Source of the DNA: JBCKUK01 sp038924905
GTDB taxonomy: Bacteria; Pseudomonadota; Gammaproteobacteria; Burkholderiales; Methylophilaceae
Length of the DNA stretch: 5,365 nucleotides
Direction of reading: 5' to 3'
NCBI GenBank assembly: GCA_038924905.1
Contig: JBCKUK010000064.1
Span: 1-5,365, forward strand
Positions 1-5,338 of this stretch are shown piece after piece; the stretch's first letter is position 1, and each line of letters starts with the position of its first letter. Under the pieces are notes generated by a model, which did not search any database, had not been told where the DNA came from, and saw only the letters and a program-made list of their open reading frames with translations. The position numbers and the translations under genes are program-made.

Positions 1-1
1 T

Positions 2-472
2 CACGCAGACTTTCGTGTGAATGAAGGTTTGCAGCTAATCCGCCGTGTTAACGTATTGATTTACCTAAATAAAGATTGGAAAGAATCTTACGGCGGTAAA
101 TTGGAGTTGTGGGACAAAAGCATGCAAGCTAAGGTAAAAGAGCTTGCGCCAATTTTTAATCGATGTGTGATTTTTAATACCGATGCCGATAGTTTTCACG
201 GTCATCCTGAACCGCTCACCACGCCAGAAGGCGTTACCAGAAAATCTATCGCACTGTATTATTATACTGCGCAAGAAATAAGTAATGATTCAGGCGAATC
301 GCGACATACACTCTATGTGGCAAGGCCAAACGATACAGCACAAAATAAAGCTGAGGCTAAAAAGCTGGCTAAAAAACGCGATAAACGTGCGCAAAAAATA
401 TTTAAAAGTGAAGTAGCAGGTTTCAGTCGACTTGTTAGCCATATTAAACAAAAAATAGCAGATTTATTTTAA
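2..472 (+). CDS. 2-oxoglutarate/Fe(II)-dependent oxygenase (prolyl-4-hydroxylase-like), 5'-truncated by window edge
   Basis: This is the C-terminal part of a 2OG-Fe(II) oxygenase superfamily protein, which would use iron, O2 and 2-oxoglutarate to hydroxylate an unidentified substrate, probably in the cytoplasm. The frame is open from base 2, so the true start lies upstream; the GTG at 17 is only an internal Val codon. The iron-binding HxD motif is read at bases 2-10 (His-Ala-Asp). The distal iron His is at 197-199 in the motif SFHGHP, and the 2OG-binding Arg is at 239-241 in TRKSIALYYYT. The segment RRVNVLIYLNKDW followed by YGGKLELWD is typical of the double-stranded beta-helix core of the PF13640 group. 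A Lys/Ala-rich helical tail follows the core (window bases about 340-470). The family assignment is firm and the substrate is unknown. It ends 19 bases before the InaA-like remnant. Confidence 0.85.
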   Translation, partial: HADFRVNEGLQLIRRVNVLIYLNKDWKESYGGKLELWDKSMQAKVKELAPIFNRCVIFNTDADSFHGHPEPLTTPEGVTRKSIALYYYTAQEISNDSGESRHTLYVARPNDTAQNKAEAKKLAKKRDKRAQKIFKSEVAGFSRLVSHIKQKIADLF

Positions 473-491
473 GCGCTAGCAAGCACCCAAT

Positions 492-1012
492 ATGGCGCCA
501 CAAACTACACCTTTATTACTCGCTTTAAGCCAGTTTGGCTTTAATGATGCTGTCATTACCTTAGACGACAAAAGTGAGCTTACGTTGCTGGAGGTGGCGC
601 GTATACTGCCACAGCGCCGCTTGGTATGCCGTGCAACATGGCAAGGCAAGCTGGTGTATTGCGAAATATGCATGCCCACGGCATTCAGCAAAACTGCTTC
701 CTGCCAAAGCATGTATTTACTCGCGTGAACGCAGACAGCAGTGTAGATGTGCGTATTATCGACCTGGAAAAATCGCGCTGGCGTCCATCCAAAACTTTAT
801 GTGCCATACGTGACCTGTATACCTTGAATTACAACTCCCTGTGCTGGAGCCGTAGTGACCGCTTATGGTTTTATATGCAGTATCTGAATATACCGCGCCT
901 GACACCGTATGCAAAATGGCTCTGGCGAAACATAGCAGCACGTTCTTTTAGGAAAAACTGCATCAAGGCAGTCTCACTATCCTTGTCTGCGAAAGCCGGA
1001 GTGATAGACTGA
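492..1012 (+). pseudogene. InaA-like / lipopolysaccharide-kinase-family gene, broken by an internal deletion and frameshift
   Basis: Two pieces of one protein lie in different frames. Bases 492-659 encode an N-terminus ending RRLVCRATWQGKLVY, which resembles the start of the kinase-like fold with its ATP-binding beta strands. From about 659 the next frame gives RNMHAHGIQQNCFLPKHVF, then RIIDLEKSRW and IRDLYTLNYNSLCWSR, which resemble the catalytic loop and the DLEKSR metal-binding segment of InaA/WaaP-type kinases (PF06293). The switch falls within about 657-664. The two parts together make only about 173 residues, while InaA-like proteins are usually some 230-260, so the segment between the beta strands and the catalytic helix is missing. 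One indel alone would not explain this. No good Shine-Dalgarno precedes the ATG at 492. Intact relatives are thought to phosphorylate lipopolysaccharide or act in envelope stress; this copy should be inactive. Confidence 0.75.
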
Positions 1013-1026
1013 GTCTGCTTTACATA

Positions 1027-1055
1027 GTCACAAACCATCGCGTTGGCCGTATAAT
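1027..1055 (+). promoter_or_regulatory. sigma70-type promoter for tpiA-secG
   Basis: A perfect -10 hexamer TATAAT lies at 1050-1055. A GTCACA box at 1027-1032 (four of six matches to TTGACA) is exactly 17 bases upstream. Transcription would start near 1062, giving a leader of about 35 bases before the tpiA ATG. It lies just after the end of the InaA-like remnant, so tpiA does not depend on read-through from the broken gene. Confidence 0.6.
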
Positions 1056-1096
1056 GCCCGGCAAGGTAAAATTCATGAAAAACCGAGGTATAAACA

Positions 1097-1864
1097 ATGC
1101 GTCGTAAGCTGGTGGTGGGTAATTGGAAGATGCATGGAAGCCTCGCACAAAACAAAGTGCTGATAGCGAGCTTAATCGCTAATCTGCGCGATCTCAAGAA
1201 TGCCGATTTTGCGGTCTGTGTGCCGCATCCCTACTTGTTCCAGGCTCAAACACTATTGCAGGGCACCAATATCGCCTGGGGCGGTCAACATGTCAGCCGG
1301 TTTGATGAAGGCGCTTACACCGGATCAGTTTCTGCGCGCATGCTGGCGGACTTTGGCTGCACCTACGCGATTATCGGGCATTCTGAACGGCGTGTGTTTA
1401 TGCACGAGACCAACATGACTGCCGCCACCAGTTTTGGCGCGGCACTCAAGGCGGGGTTGACACCCATCTTTTGCGTGGGCGAAACACTGGAAGAACGCGA
1501 AGCAGGGGTTACTGAAGCGGTGGTGGAAAGTCAACTGATTGCCATACTCAACACCCTTGGCACACACATATTCACAGAAGCAGTGCAACAAAGAGCGGTG
1601 CTTGCCTATGAGCCGGTTTGGGCGATAGGCACTGGCAAAACTGCCACTCCGGAACAGGCGCAGGCGGTGCATGCGTTTATCCGCAAACGAATTGCCGAGC
1701 GTGATTCTGGTGTAGCAAACAGGGTTCGAATCCTCTACGGGGGTAGCGTAAAACCGTCAAATGCGTCACAATTATTCGCTATGCCGGATATAGACGGTGG
1801 TTTGATTGGCCGATGTTCGCTGGACCCTAACGAATTTAAGGAAATATGTCGCGCCGCTTGCTGA
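1097..1864 (+). CDS. tpiA: triosephosphate isomerase
   Basis: This cytoplasmic TIM-barrel enzyme interconverts dihydroxyacetone phosphate and glyceraldehyde 3-phosphate in glycolysis and gluconeogenesis, normally as a homodimer. The 255 residues match the usual family length of about 250. The N-terminal GNWKMHGS gives the substrate-binding Asn9 and Lys11. YAIIGHSERR carries the electrophilic His95. AYEPVWAIGTGKTAT holds the catalytic base Glu172 and the flexible phosphate-closing loop 6. LYGGSVKPSNA and DGGLIGRCSL form the C-terminal phosphate-binding loops. The start is supported by GAGG at 1085-1088, eight bases before the ATG, and by the standard N-terminus. A promoter sits at 1027-1055. 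secG follows after 54 bases and is probably co-transcribed. The gene is visibly richer in G and C than those after the tRNA, as expected for native backbone. Confidence 0.98.
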   Translation: MRRKLVVGNWKMHGSLAQNKVLIASLIANLRDLKNADFAVCVPHPYLFQAQTLLQGTNIAWGGQHVSRFDEGAYTGSVSARMLADFGCTYAIIGHSERRVFMHETNMTAATSFGAALKAGLTPIFCVGETLEEREAGVTEAVVESQLIAILNTLGTHIFTEAVQQRAVLAYEPVWAIGTGKTATPEQAQAVHAFIRKRIAERDSGVANRVRILYGGSVKPSNASQLFAMPDIDGGLIGRCSLDPNEFKEICRAAC

Positions 1865-1918
1865 CCTAAGGTTATACAGTGAGCGCTAGCGCAAGATTAA
1901 GGATAGAGAAAAAAGAAT

Positions 1919-2299
1919 ATGGAAAATTTGGTTCTTGTAATACATGTGTTGGCATCGCTAGGCGTGATTTGTCTGGTGCTGTTGCAGCACGGAAAAGGTG
2001 CTGATATGGGCGCTGCCTTTGGCAGTGGCGCATCTGGCAGCCTGTTTGGCGTTAGTGGATCTTCCAATTTTCTGAGCCGCGCTACGGCAATATTCGTTGC
2101 TATTTTTTTTGTTACCAGCTTGACCCTGGCCTATATGGCCAGCCACCGCAGTGAAGACGAAAGTGTCATCAAGCTGCAAACTAATGCAGCTACAACATCT
2201 GACAAGAGTAGCGCTCAAGACTCCCTCAAGCCGGCAGATGCTGAGCCGACTGGCGATAAACCGGCAGCGCCATCAACAGCGAAGGATGTTCCGCAATAA
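1919..2299 (+). CDS. secG: preprotein translocase subunit SecG
   Basis: SecG is the small inner-membrane subunit of the SecYEG protein-export channel and assists SecA-driven translocation. Two hydrophobic helices are seen, at about residues 2-22 and 52-74. They flank the highly conserved cytoplasmic loop LLQHGKGADMGAAFGSGAS, with GSLFG just after it. Residues 78-126 form a hydrophilic, low-complexity tail rich in Ala, Ser, Pro, Asp and Lys, as is common in betaproteobacterial SecG; total length (126) is therefore longer than in E. coli. A purine-rich AGAGAA at 1905-1910 lies eight bases before the ATG. The gene sits between tpiA and tRNA-Leu, the usual arrangement in betaproteobacteria, and is likely expressed with tpiA. 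Confidence 0.96.
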   Translation: MENLVLVIHVLASLGVICLVLLQHGKGADMGAAFGSGASGSLFGVSGSSNFLSRATAIFVAIFFVTSLTLAYMASHRSEDESVIKLQTNAATTSDKSSAQDSLKPADAEPTGDKPAAPSTAKDVPQ

Positions 2300-2335
2300 G
2301 CTAGCGTATGCGGGCGTAAGCAGACCCTGATTATT

Positions 2336-2420
2336 GCCGTCGTGGTGGAATTGGTAGACACGCAGCCTTGAGGGGGCTGTGGCGAAAGCCGTGAGAGTTC
2401 GAGTCTCTCCGTCGGCACCA
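2336..2420 (+). tRNA. tRNA-Leu, anticodon GAG
   Basis: This is a complete class II tRNA with an encoded CCA end. The acceptor strands are 2336-2342 and 2410-2416, followed by A and CCA at 2417-2420. The anticodon stem CAGCC/GGCTG (2363-2367 and 2375-2379) holds the loop TTGAGGG with anticodon GAG at 2370-2372, reading CUC/CUU leucine codons. A long variable arm with GGC-GAAA-GCC lies at 2381-2390, and the T arm is GAGAG-TTCGAGT-CTCTC at 2393-2409. One oddity is a T-T (U-U) mismatch at the fifth acceptor pair, bases 2340 and 2412. The tRNA follows secG by 36 bases and its 3' end appears to be the integration site of the downstream element. Confidence 0.97.
2398..2420 (+). other. predicted left attachment site (attL core) in the tRNA-Leu 3' end
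   Basis: P4-type integrases such as the one encoded at 2588 normally recombine in the T-loop to 3'-end part of a tRNA gene and restore that part from their own attP. The integrase starts 167 bases downstream, points away from the tRNA, and the sequence character changes here. The exact core ends cannot be seen because no second copy of the tRNA 3' end occurs elsewhere in the window; attR should lie beyond base 5365. The boundaries are inferred from the family. Confidence 0.45.
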
Positions 2421-2426
2421 TTTAGT

Positions 2427-2456
2427 AGTATCAAGCAGTATCATAAAGCATCATTA
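2427..2456 (+). repeat. three tandem 10-bp repeats, AGTATCA-N3
   Basis: AGTATCA starts at 2427 and again at 2437, and the variant AGCATCA starts at 2447, so the period is exactly 10 bases, close to one helical turn. They begin seven bases after the tRNA CCA end. A perfect 12-bp palindrome TTACTATAGTAA (2454-2465) adjoins them. Their position beside the predicted attL suggests arm-type sites for the integrase or an excision factor, which is inference. Confidence 0.55.
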
Positions 2457-2497
2457 CTATAGTAAATACAACGAGTTATACATAATTAGCGTATCAC

Positions 2498-2582
2498 ACG
2501 GTAGCATACCGTTTTGTACAAAAGCTTTACAAAACGTACAAAAATCTGTACAAAAACATATCTGAATAATTTTTTGTACAAA
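2498..2582 (+). promoter_or_regulatory. integrase control region: four GTACAAA repeats and nested palindromes
   Basis: GTACAAA occurs at 2516, 2536, 2548 and 2576, all in the same orientation. The first lies in a perfect palindrome TTTTGTACAAAA (2512-2523) and the last in TTTGTACAAA (2573-2582), five bases before the integrase ATG. The 9-bp arms CGTTTTGTA (2510-2518) and TACAAAACG (2528-2536) form an inverted repeat, and ACGGTA-gca-TACCGT (2498-2512) forms another. The last palindrome covers the place where a ribosome-binding site would be. These are likely binding sites of the integrase or of a repressor, allowing autoregulation; the protein that binds is not known. Confidence 0.55.
2526..2554 (+). 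promoter_or_regulatory. possible integrase promoter
   Basis: TTTACA at 2526-2531 (five of six matches to the -35 consensus) is 17 bases from TACAAA at 2549-2554 (four of six matches to the -10). The GTACAAA repeats overlap both elements, so a protein bound there would block RNA polymerase. The -10 is weak and the surrounding sequence is A/T-rich, so chance matches are easy. Confidence 0.3.
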
Positions 2583-2587
2583 TTGAT

Positions 2588-3826
2588 ATGGCAAAGCTAA
2601 ATTCTGACCTGTTAGATGACCTCACAATCAAGGCTGCAAAGCCCAAAGAGAAAGAGTACGCGCTGCGCGATGGTAACGGCTTATTTTTGCTAGTACATCC
2701 CAATGGTAGTAAATACTTTCAGCTACGCACCACACTTCACGCCAAGCCTAAAAAGTTACAGCTAGGTAGCTACCCAGATTTATCATTAAAAGATGCTCGC
2801 ATACTTGCCATGAAAAAGCGGCAATTGATTACAGAGCATAAAGACCCAGTGATTGAAGCTAAATTAGCGAAAGCGAGTGAAGCTAAAAAGGCAGAGGCTA
2901 CTTTCCGTTCAGTTGCAGAAACTTGGCTGGAAATCAAAAAAGACAAGTTAGCTATATCTACTCACTTGAAAATAGAACAATCGTTCAATGCTAACGTTTA
3001 CAGCAAGCTAGGTAGTTACCCCATTGGCAAAATTGATAACCACATGGTTAGAGCATGTTTATTAATTATGCAAAAGCGTGGTGCTTTAGAGTTTATGGAA
3101 AAAACACGCGGCTGGATTAAGCAGGTGTTTGACTTTGCGCTTAGTGACAACATGATAAGCGACAACCCGATACCGCTCACAGATCTTAGACTTAAAAAGC
3201 ATGAAAGCCTCAGGTTCCCTAGACTAAAATCTGCAAATGACGCCGGCAAGCTATTACGCAGTCTCACCGATTATGCGGGTAGCTTTGAAGTTTCAACGTG
3301 CGTTTACCTCATGCTTAATTTTGCACAAAGACCGAGTGAACTACGTTGCGCTAAATGGGCAGATTTTGATTTAGATAATGCTATTTGGACAATTCCGCTG
3401 GAGCAATCCAAAACACGCAGACACATGACAAAGCCGCACACCGTGATGCTATCCAGGCAAGCCATAGGCGCGTTAAAAGAGTTAAAGCAATACACAGGGC
3501 ATAGCGAGTATGTTTTTGCGTCACGGATCGATAGCAAGCCATTATCTGAAGCGACCATTCGTAAAGCGTTTAGATTAAACTTTACCGACTATCACATTGT
3601 GCCGCATGGTTGCCGCCACTTTTTTAGTACGCAAGCAAATGAAAGCGGATTGTTTCGGAATGACGTTATTGAAGCAGCGCTGTCTCATGGCGATAAAGAC
3701 AAAATTAGAGGGATTTACAATGAGGCTACCTATGACCGCGAGCGTAAAGAATTGGCGCAATGGTGGAGTGACCAGCTAGATATTATGCGCGATGGTGCAA
3801 AAGTGTTGCCTTTCAAGCAAGCATAA
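2588..3826 (+). CDS. P4-type tyrosine recombinase / integrase
   Basis: This site-specific recombinase would integrate and excise the element at tRNA-Leu. The 412 residues match the usual 390-430 for this group. Residues about 8-90 form the N-terminal arm-binding domain (DUF4102 type: LRDGNGLFLLVHPNGSKYF and LQLGSYPDLSLKDAR). Residues about 105-200 form the core-binding helical domain. Residues about 215-385 form the catalytic domain, with Arg248 (AQRPSELR), Lys282 (TKPHTVMLS), His340 and Arg343 (PHGCRHFFST), His367 (ALSHG) and nucleophile Tyr377 (GIYNEATY). The conserved ending ELAQWWSDQLD is present, so the enzyme looks intact. The ATG at 2588 is the first possible start; no Shine-Dalgarno is seen and a palindrome lies just upstream, suggesting low or controlled expression. 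No excisionase gene is visible between the integrase and the next gene. Confidence 0.95.
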   Translation: MAKLNSDLLDDLTIKAAKPKEKEYALRDGNGLFLLVHPNGSKYFQLRTTLHAKPKKLQLGSYPDLSLKDARILAMKKRQLITEHKDPVIEAKLAKASEAKKAEATFRSVAETWLEIKKDKLAISTHLKIEQSFNANVYSKLGSYPIGKIDNHMVRACLLIMQKRGALEFMEKTRGWIKQVFDFALSDNMISDNPIPLTDLRLKKHESLRFPRLKSANDAGKLLRSLTDYAGSFEVSTCVYLMLNFAQRPSELRCAKWADFDLDNAIWTIPLEQSKTRRHMTKPHTVMLSRQAIGALKELKQYTGHSEYVFASRIDSKPLSEATIRKAFRLNFTDYHIVPHGCRHFFSTQANESGLFRNDVIEAALSHGDKDKIRGIYNEATYDRERKELAQWWSDQLDIMRDGAKVLPFKQA

Positions 3827-3831
3827 ACTAT

Positions 3832-3860
3832 TTGCTACCAATTAGGTAACATGCTATATT
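3832..3860 (+). promoter_or_regulatory. higBA promoter with probable HigA operator
   Basis: TTGCTA at 3832-3837 and TATATT at 3855-3860 are 17 bases apart. Between and partly over them lies an imperfect palindrome, 3834-3850, with arms TACC (3836-3839) and GGTA (3845-3848) and an outer G/C pair. A dimeric HTH antitoxin could bind there and block the promoter, as is usual for type II modules. Transcription would start at or within a few bases of the toxin ATG (3866). Confidence 0.55.
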
Positions 3861-3865
3861 AATTC

Positions 3866-4159
3866 ATGCGTATTATCTCAATCAAGCCCTTGCGCGAGTT
3901 TTGGCAAAAGCACCCGCAGGCAGAAACACCCTTACGCAATTGGTACTTTGAGGCGAGCCATGCCAATTGGCAAACGCCTGCCGATATTAAACAAGCGCAC
4001 CGTAACGCCAGCTTTATTGAAGGCAACCGCGTTGTGTTTAACATTAAGGGTAACGATTACCACTTAATTGTGGCGGTGCGTTACACGGGCGGCTTAATGT
4101 TTATTCGCTTTGTTGGCACGCATGACGACTATAACCGCATTGATGCAAGCAACATTTAA
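3866..4159 (+). CDS. higB: HigB-family toxin (mRNA interferase) of a type II toxin-antitoxin system
   Basis: HigB toxins cut mRNA, mostly on the ribosome, and are held inactive by HigA. The 97 residues fit the HigB_toxin family (PF09907, E. coli YgjN type): MRIISIKPLREFWQKHP at the start, RVVFNIKGNDYHLIVAVRY in the central sheet at residues 55-73, and FIRFVGTHDDYNRIDA with conserved His86 near the end. It lies first in the operon, the usual order for this family, eleven bases before the antitoxin. No Shine-Dalgarno precedes its ATG and the promoter is so close that the message may be leaderless, which should keep toxin output low relative to the antitoxin. It sits directly behind the integrase, so its likely job is to stabilise the island; a role in phage defence is possible but not shown. 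Confidence 0.92.
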   Translation: MRIISIKPLREFWQKHPQAETPLRNWYFEASHANWQTPADIKQAHRNASFIEGNRVVFNIKGNDYHLIVAVRYTGGLMFIRFVGTHDDYNRIDASNI

Positions 4160-4162
4160 AGG
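4158..4162 (+). promoter_or_regulatory. strong ribosome-binding site of higA overlapping the higB stop
   Basis: AAAGG at 4158-4162 overlaps the TAA of higB (4157-4159) and lies eight bases before the higA ATG. The toxin gene has no such site, so the antitoxin should be translated more efficiently from the shared message. Confidence 0.6.
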
Positions 4163-4170
4163 CAAAAATT

Positions 4171-4548
4171 ATGGATATTAAACCACTACAAACCGAGCAA
4201 GATTATCAAGCCGCACTTAGCGAGATTGAACAACTTTGGCAAGCTGAAGCTGGAAGCATGCAAGCGGATAAGCTAGAAGTGCTTAGCCTGCTGGTGGAAG
4301 TGTACGAGCAAAAACACTGCCCAATCGCAGCGCCAGACCCAATAGAATTTTTGCAATACATCATGCAAGCGCGCGGCCTAACACGCAAAGATTTAGAGCC
4401 TTTCATTGGTGCGCGTGGCCGCGTTTCAGACATCATTAATCGCGTGCGGCCATTATCGCTAGACATGATAAGGCGTTTAGTCGAAGGCCTGGATTTACCC
4501 GCCAATGTGTTGATACAAGATTACCCGCTACAAGCAAGGGTGGCGTAA
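4171..4548 (+). CDS. higA: HigA-family antitoxin, XRE-type helix-turn-helix
   Basis: This antitoxin neutralises HigB and represses the higBA promoter. Of its 125 residues, the first 55 or so form the helical part typical of the YgjM/HigA group (DIKPLQTEQDYQAALSEIE, then LEVLSLLVEVYEQKH). Residues about 58-112 form the DNA-binding domain: IEFLQYIMQARGLTRKDLE, GARGRVSDIINRVRPLS (recognition-helix region) and LVEGLDLPANVLIQDY. Length and architecture are those of intact family members. The start is fixed by AAAGG eight bases upstream. Its stop codon lies inside a perfect 9-bp hairpin stem (4540-4561). A palindrome in front of higB is the likely operator. Confidence 0.92.
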   Translation: MDIKPLQTEQDYQAALSEIEQLWQAEAGSMQADKLEVLSLLVEVYEQKHCPIAAPDPIEFLQYIMQARGLTRKDLEPFIGARGRVSDIINRVRPLSLDMIRRLVEGLDLPANVLIQDYPLQARVA

Positions 4549-4561
4549 CCGTTTACGCCAC
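4540..4561 (+). other. stable hairpin across the higA stop codon
   Basis: Arms GTGGCGTAA (4540-4548) and TTACGCCAC (4553-4561) pair perfectly over nine bases with a four-base CCGT loop; the TAA stop of higA ends the left arm. No run of T follows, so it is not a classical intrinsic terminator. It may protect the 3' end of the higBA message or act as a weak terminator. Confidence 0.6.
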
Positions 4562-4643
4562 ACCTAGCCTGGGCTTAATTACCCTATGCGAACACTAGGC
4601 GACCCTTGCCTAGCTGGTGCGGCTTCTTAATTTAGGGGGTGTG
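4559..4643 (+). other. nested complementary arms in the higA-cargo intergenic region
   Basis: Three pairs of arms are properly nested: CACACC (4559-4564) with GGTGTG (4638-4643), CCCTA (4582-4586) with TAGGG (4633-4637), and the hairpin CTAGGC (4595-4600) with GCCTAG (4608-4613) around a seven-base loop. The outer pair shares bases with the hairpin at 4540-4561, so the two could be alternatives. This would put the ribosome-binding site of the next gene at the edge of a folded leader. The arms are short and could be chance. Confidence 0.3.
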
Positions 4644-4654
4644 AAGGGGCGTAT

Positions 4655-5338
4655 ATGACTAACCATGAAGGGTCGGAGTTAAATAGCGATCAACTATCAA
4701 TTCCTACCAAGCTGATGGCGATAGCAGCACAAGAAGTATTGTCGGAGTTAAATAGCGATCAACTATCAATTCCTGCTGATTTAATAATACCTTTTAAAAT
4801 TTATGCTGAAATGCAGCTAAGCTATATTACAGAACGACTGAAAACATTAGCTCAAGAAATTAACAAAAGTGATGTTGAGTGTATAAATTATTTTTGGAAA
4901 GCAAATGAGGATTTTCAATCTTCTAATTTTACACCGCAATTTTTGATAGGCTATGCGTTTGTGGAATCTGCTGATGTGCTAGAGAATATTAGTACAACAA
5001 GCCCAAAGGGAATTTTTAATGCAATATTCAGCTTAGGCTATACATACGGAACTGTGCAGGCACTTATAGGTGATGAAATTGATAGACCAAAACTATTTGA
5101 GCAGTTTCGAAGTGAGTGGGGTAAGAAATCAGTAGCGAAAAAACTAGCTAATGACCCAAAACAATCAGCTAAAGAAGAAATAACAAAAGAATTTTTACTC
5201 GTTCAATCTCAATTCAAAAGGCGTGGTTTTACAGCACAGTTTGTTAGAGAAATGGCTGATAAATATCCTATTATTGAGAGCTACAAAACTATTGAAAAGT
5301 TAACGACAGAACTAAAGAAAAAACACCCCGCCAACTAG
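4655..5338 (+). CDS. hypothetical protein, candidate island cargo, with N-terminal internal repeat
   Basis: I do not recognise this 227-residue protein. It is soluble and mostly helical in appearance, with no signal peptide, no clear membrane segment and no catalytic motif I can name. The sequence SELNSDQLSIP occurs twice, at residues 7-17 and 30-40, encoded by a perfect 34-bp direct repeat. Residues 43-70 look amphipathic (FKIYAEMQLSYITERLKTL). The middle (95-140) is more hydrophobic with several Gly and aromatic residues. The end (174-227) is charged: KEEITKEFLLVQSQFKRRGF, then FVREMADKYPII. The latter resembles, from memory only, C-terminal stretches of small proteins of mobile elements. 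AAGGGG at 4644-4649, five bases before the ATG, supports this start. The gene is clearly more A/T-rich than tpiA, consistent with horizontal gain. It lies 106 bases behind higA in the same direction. Confidence 0.75.
   Translation: MTNHEGSELNSDQLSIPTKLMAIAAQEVLSELNSDQLSIPADLIIPFKIYAEMQLSYITERLKTLAQEINKSDVECINYFWKANEDFQSSNFTPQFLIGYAFVESADVLENISTTSPKGIFNAIFSLGYTYGTVQALIGDEIDRPKLFEQFRSEWGKKSVAKKLANDPKQSAKEEITKEFLLVQSQFKRRGFTAQFVREMADKYPIIESYKTIEKLTTELKKKHPAN
4672..4705 (+). repeat. 34-bp direct repeat, copy 1
   Basis: This copy is identical at all 34 positions to 4741-4774. It begins GTCGGAGTTAAATAGCG and ends CTATCAATTCCT. It lies in frame near the start of the 227-residue gene, encoding most of SELNSDQLSIP. 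Confidence 0.95.
4741..4774 (+). repeat. 34-bp direct repeat, copy 2
   Basis: This is the second identical copy, 69 bases (23 codons) after the first, with 35 bases between them. Sequence similarity ends abruptly at both edges: the base before and the bases after differ from copy 1, and the protein diverges after Pro17/Pro40 apart from a shared Leu three residues later. Confidence 0.95.

Noticed and set aside
695..697. Cys in QQNCFLPKH of the InaA-like remnant as a lost catalytic Asp
   Set aside because: InaA-type members, as far as I recall, often have a Cys-Leu-Tyr-Pro-Lys-His-like segment here, so this is not evidence of decay; the frameshift and missing middle are.
1808..1819. GRCS instead of GGAS in the last phosphate-binding loop of TpiA
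   Set aside because: Variants such as GRAS are common in bacterial enzymes and all catalytic residues are intact, so no functional loss is implied.
2761..3021. Near-identical 15-base blocks GCTAGGTAGCTACCC and GCTAGGTAGTTACCC inside the integrase gene
   Set aside because: Both encode LGSYP at positions where the arm-binding and core-binding domains commonly have LG-x-x-P motifs, so convergence on family motifs is enough.
4206..4505. Open frame on the - strand opposite higA, and other antisense frames opposite tpiA, secG and the integrase
   Set aside because: They are shadows of well-supported genes, with Ser/Arg/Cys-rich unlikely composition and no ribosome-binding sites of note.
4540..4561. 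Hairpin as an intrinsic terminator of higBA
   Set aside because: The stem is strong but no T-run follows (the next bases are ACCTAGCC), so it was listed only as a hairpin.
4540..4643. Possible integron attC recombination site after the toxin-antitoxin genes
   Set aside because: The GTTRRRY/RYYYAAC core-site pairs expected of attC are not found in the proper layout, and the genes are explained by a tyrosine integrase island instead.
4672..4774. Two 34-bp repeats separated by 35 bp look like a minimal CRISPR array
   Set aside because: There are only two copies, they lie in frame inside a gene with a good ribosome-binding site, the repeat lacks a convincing internal palindrome and no cas gene is present.
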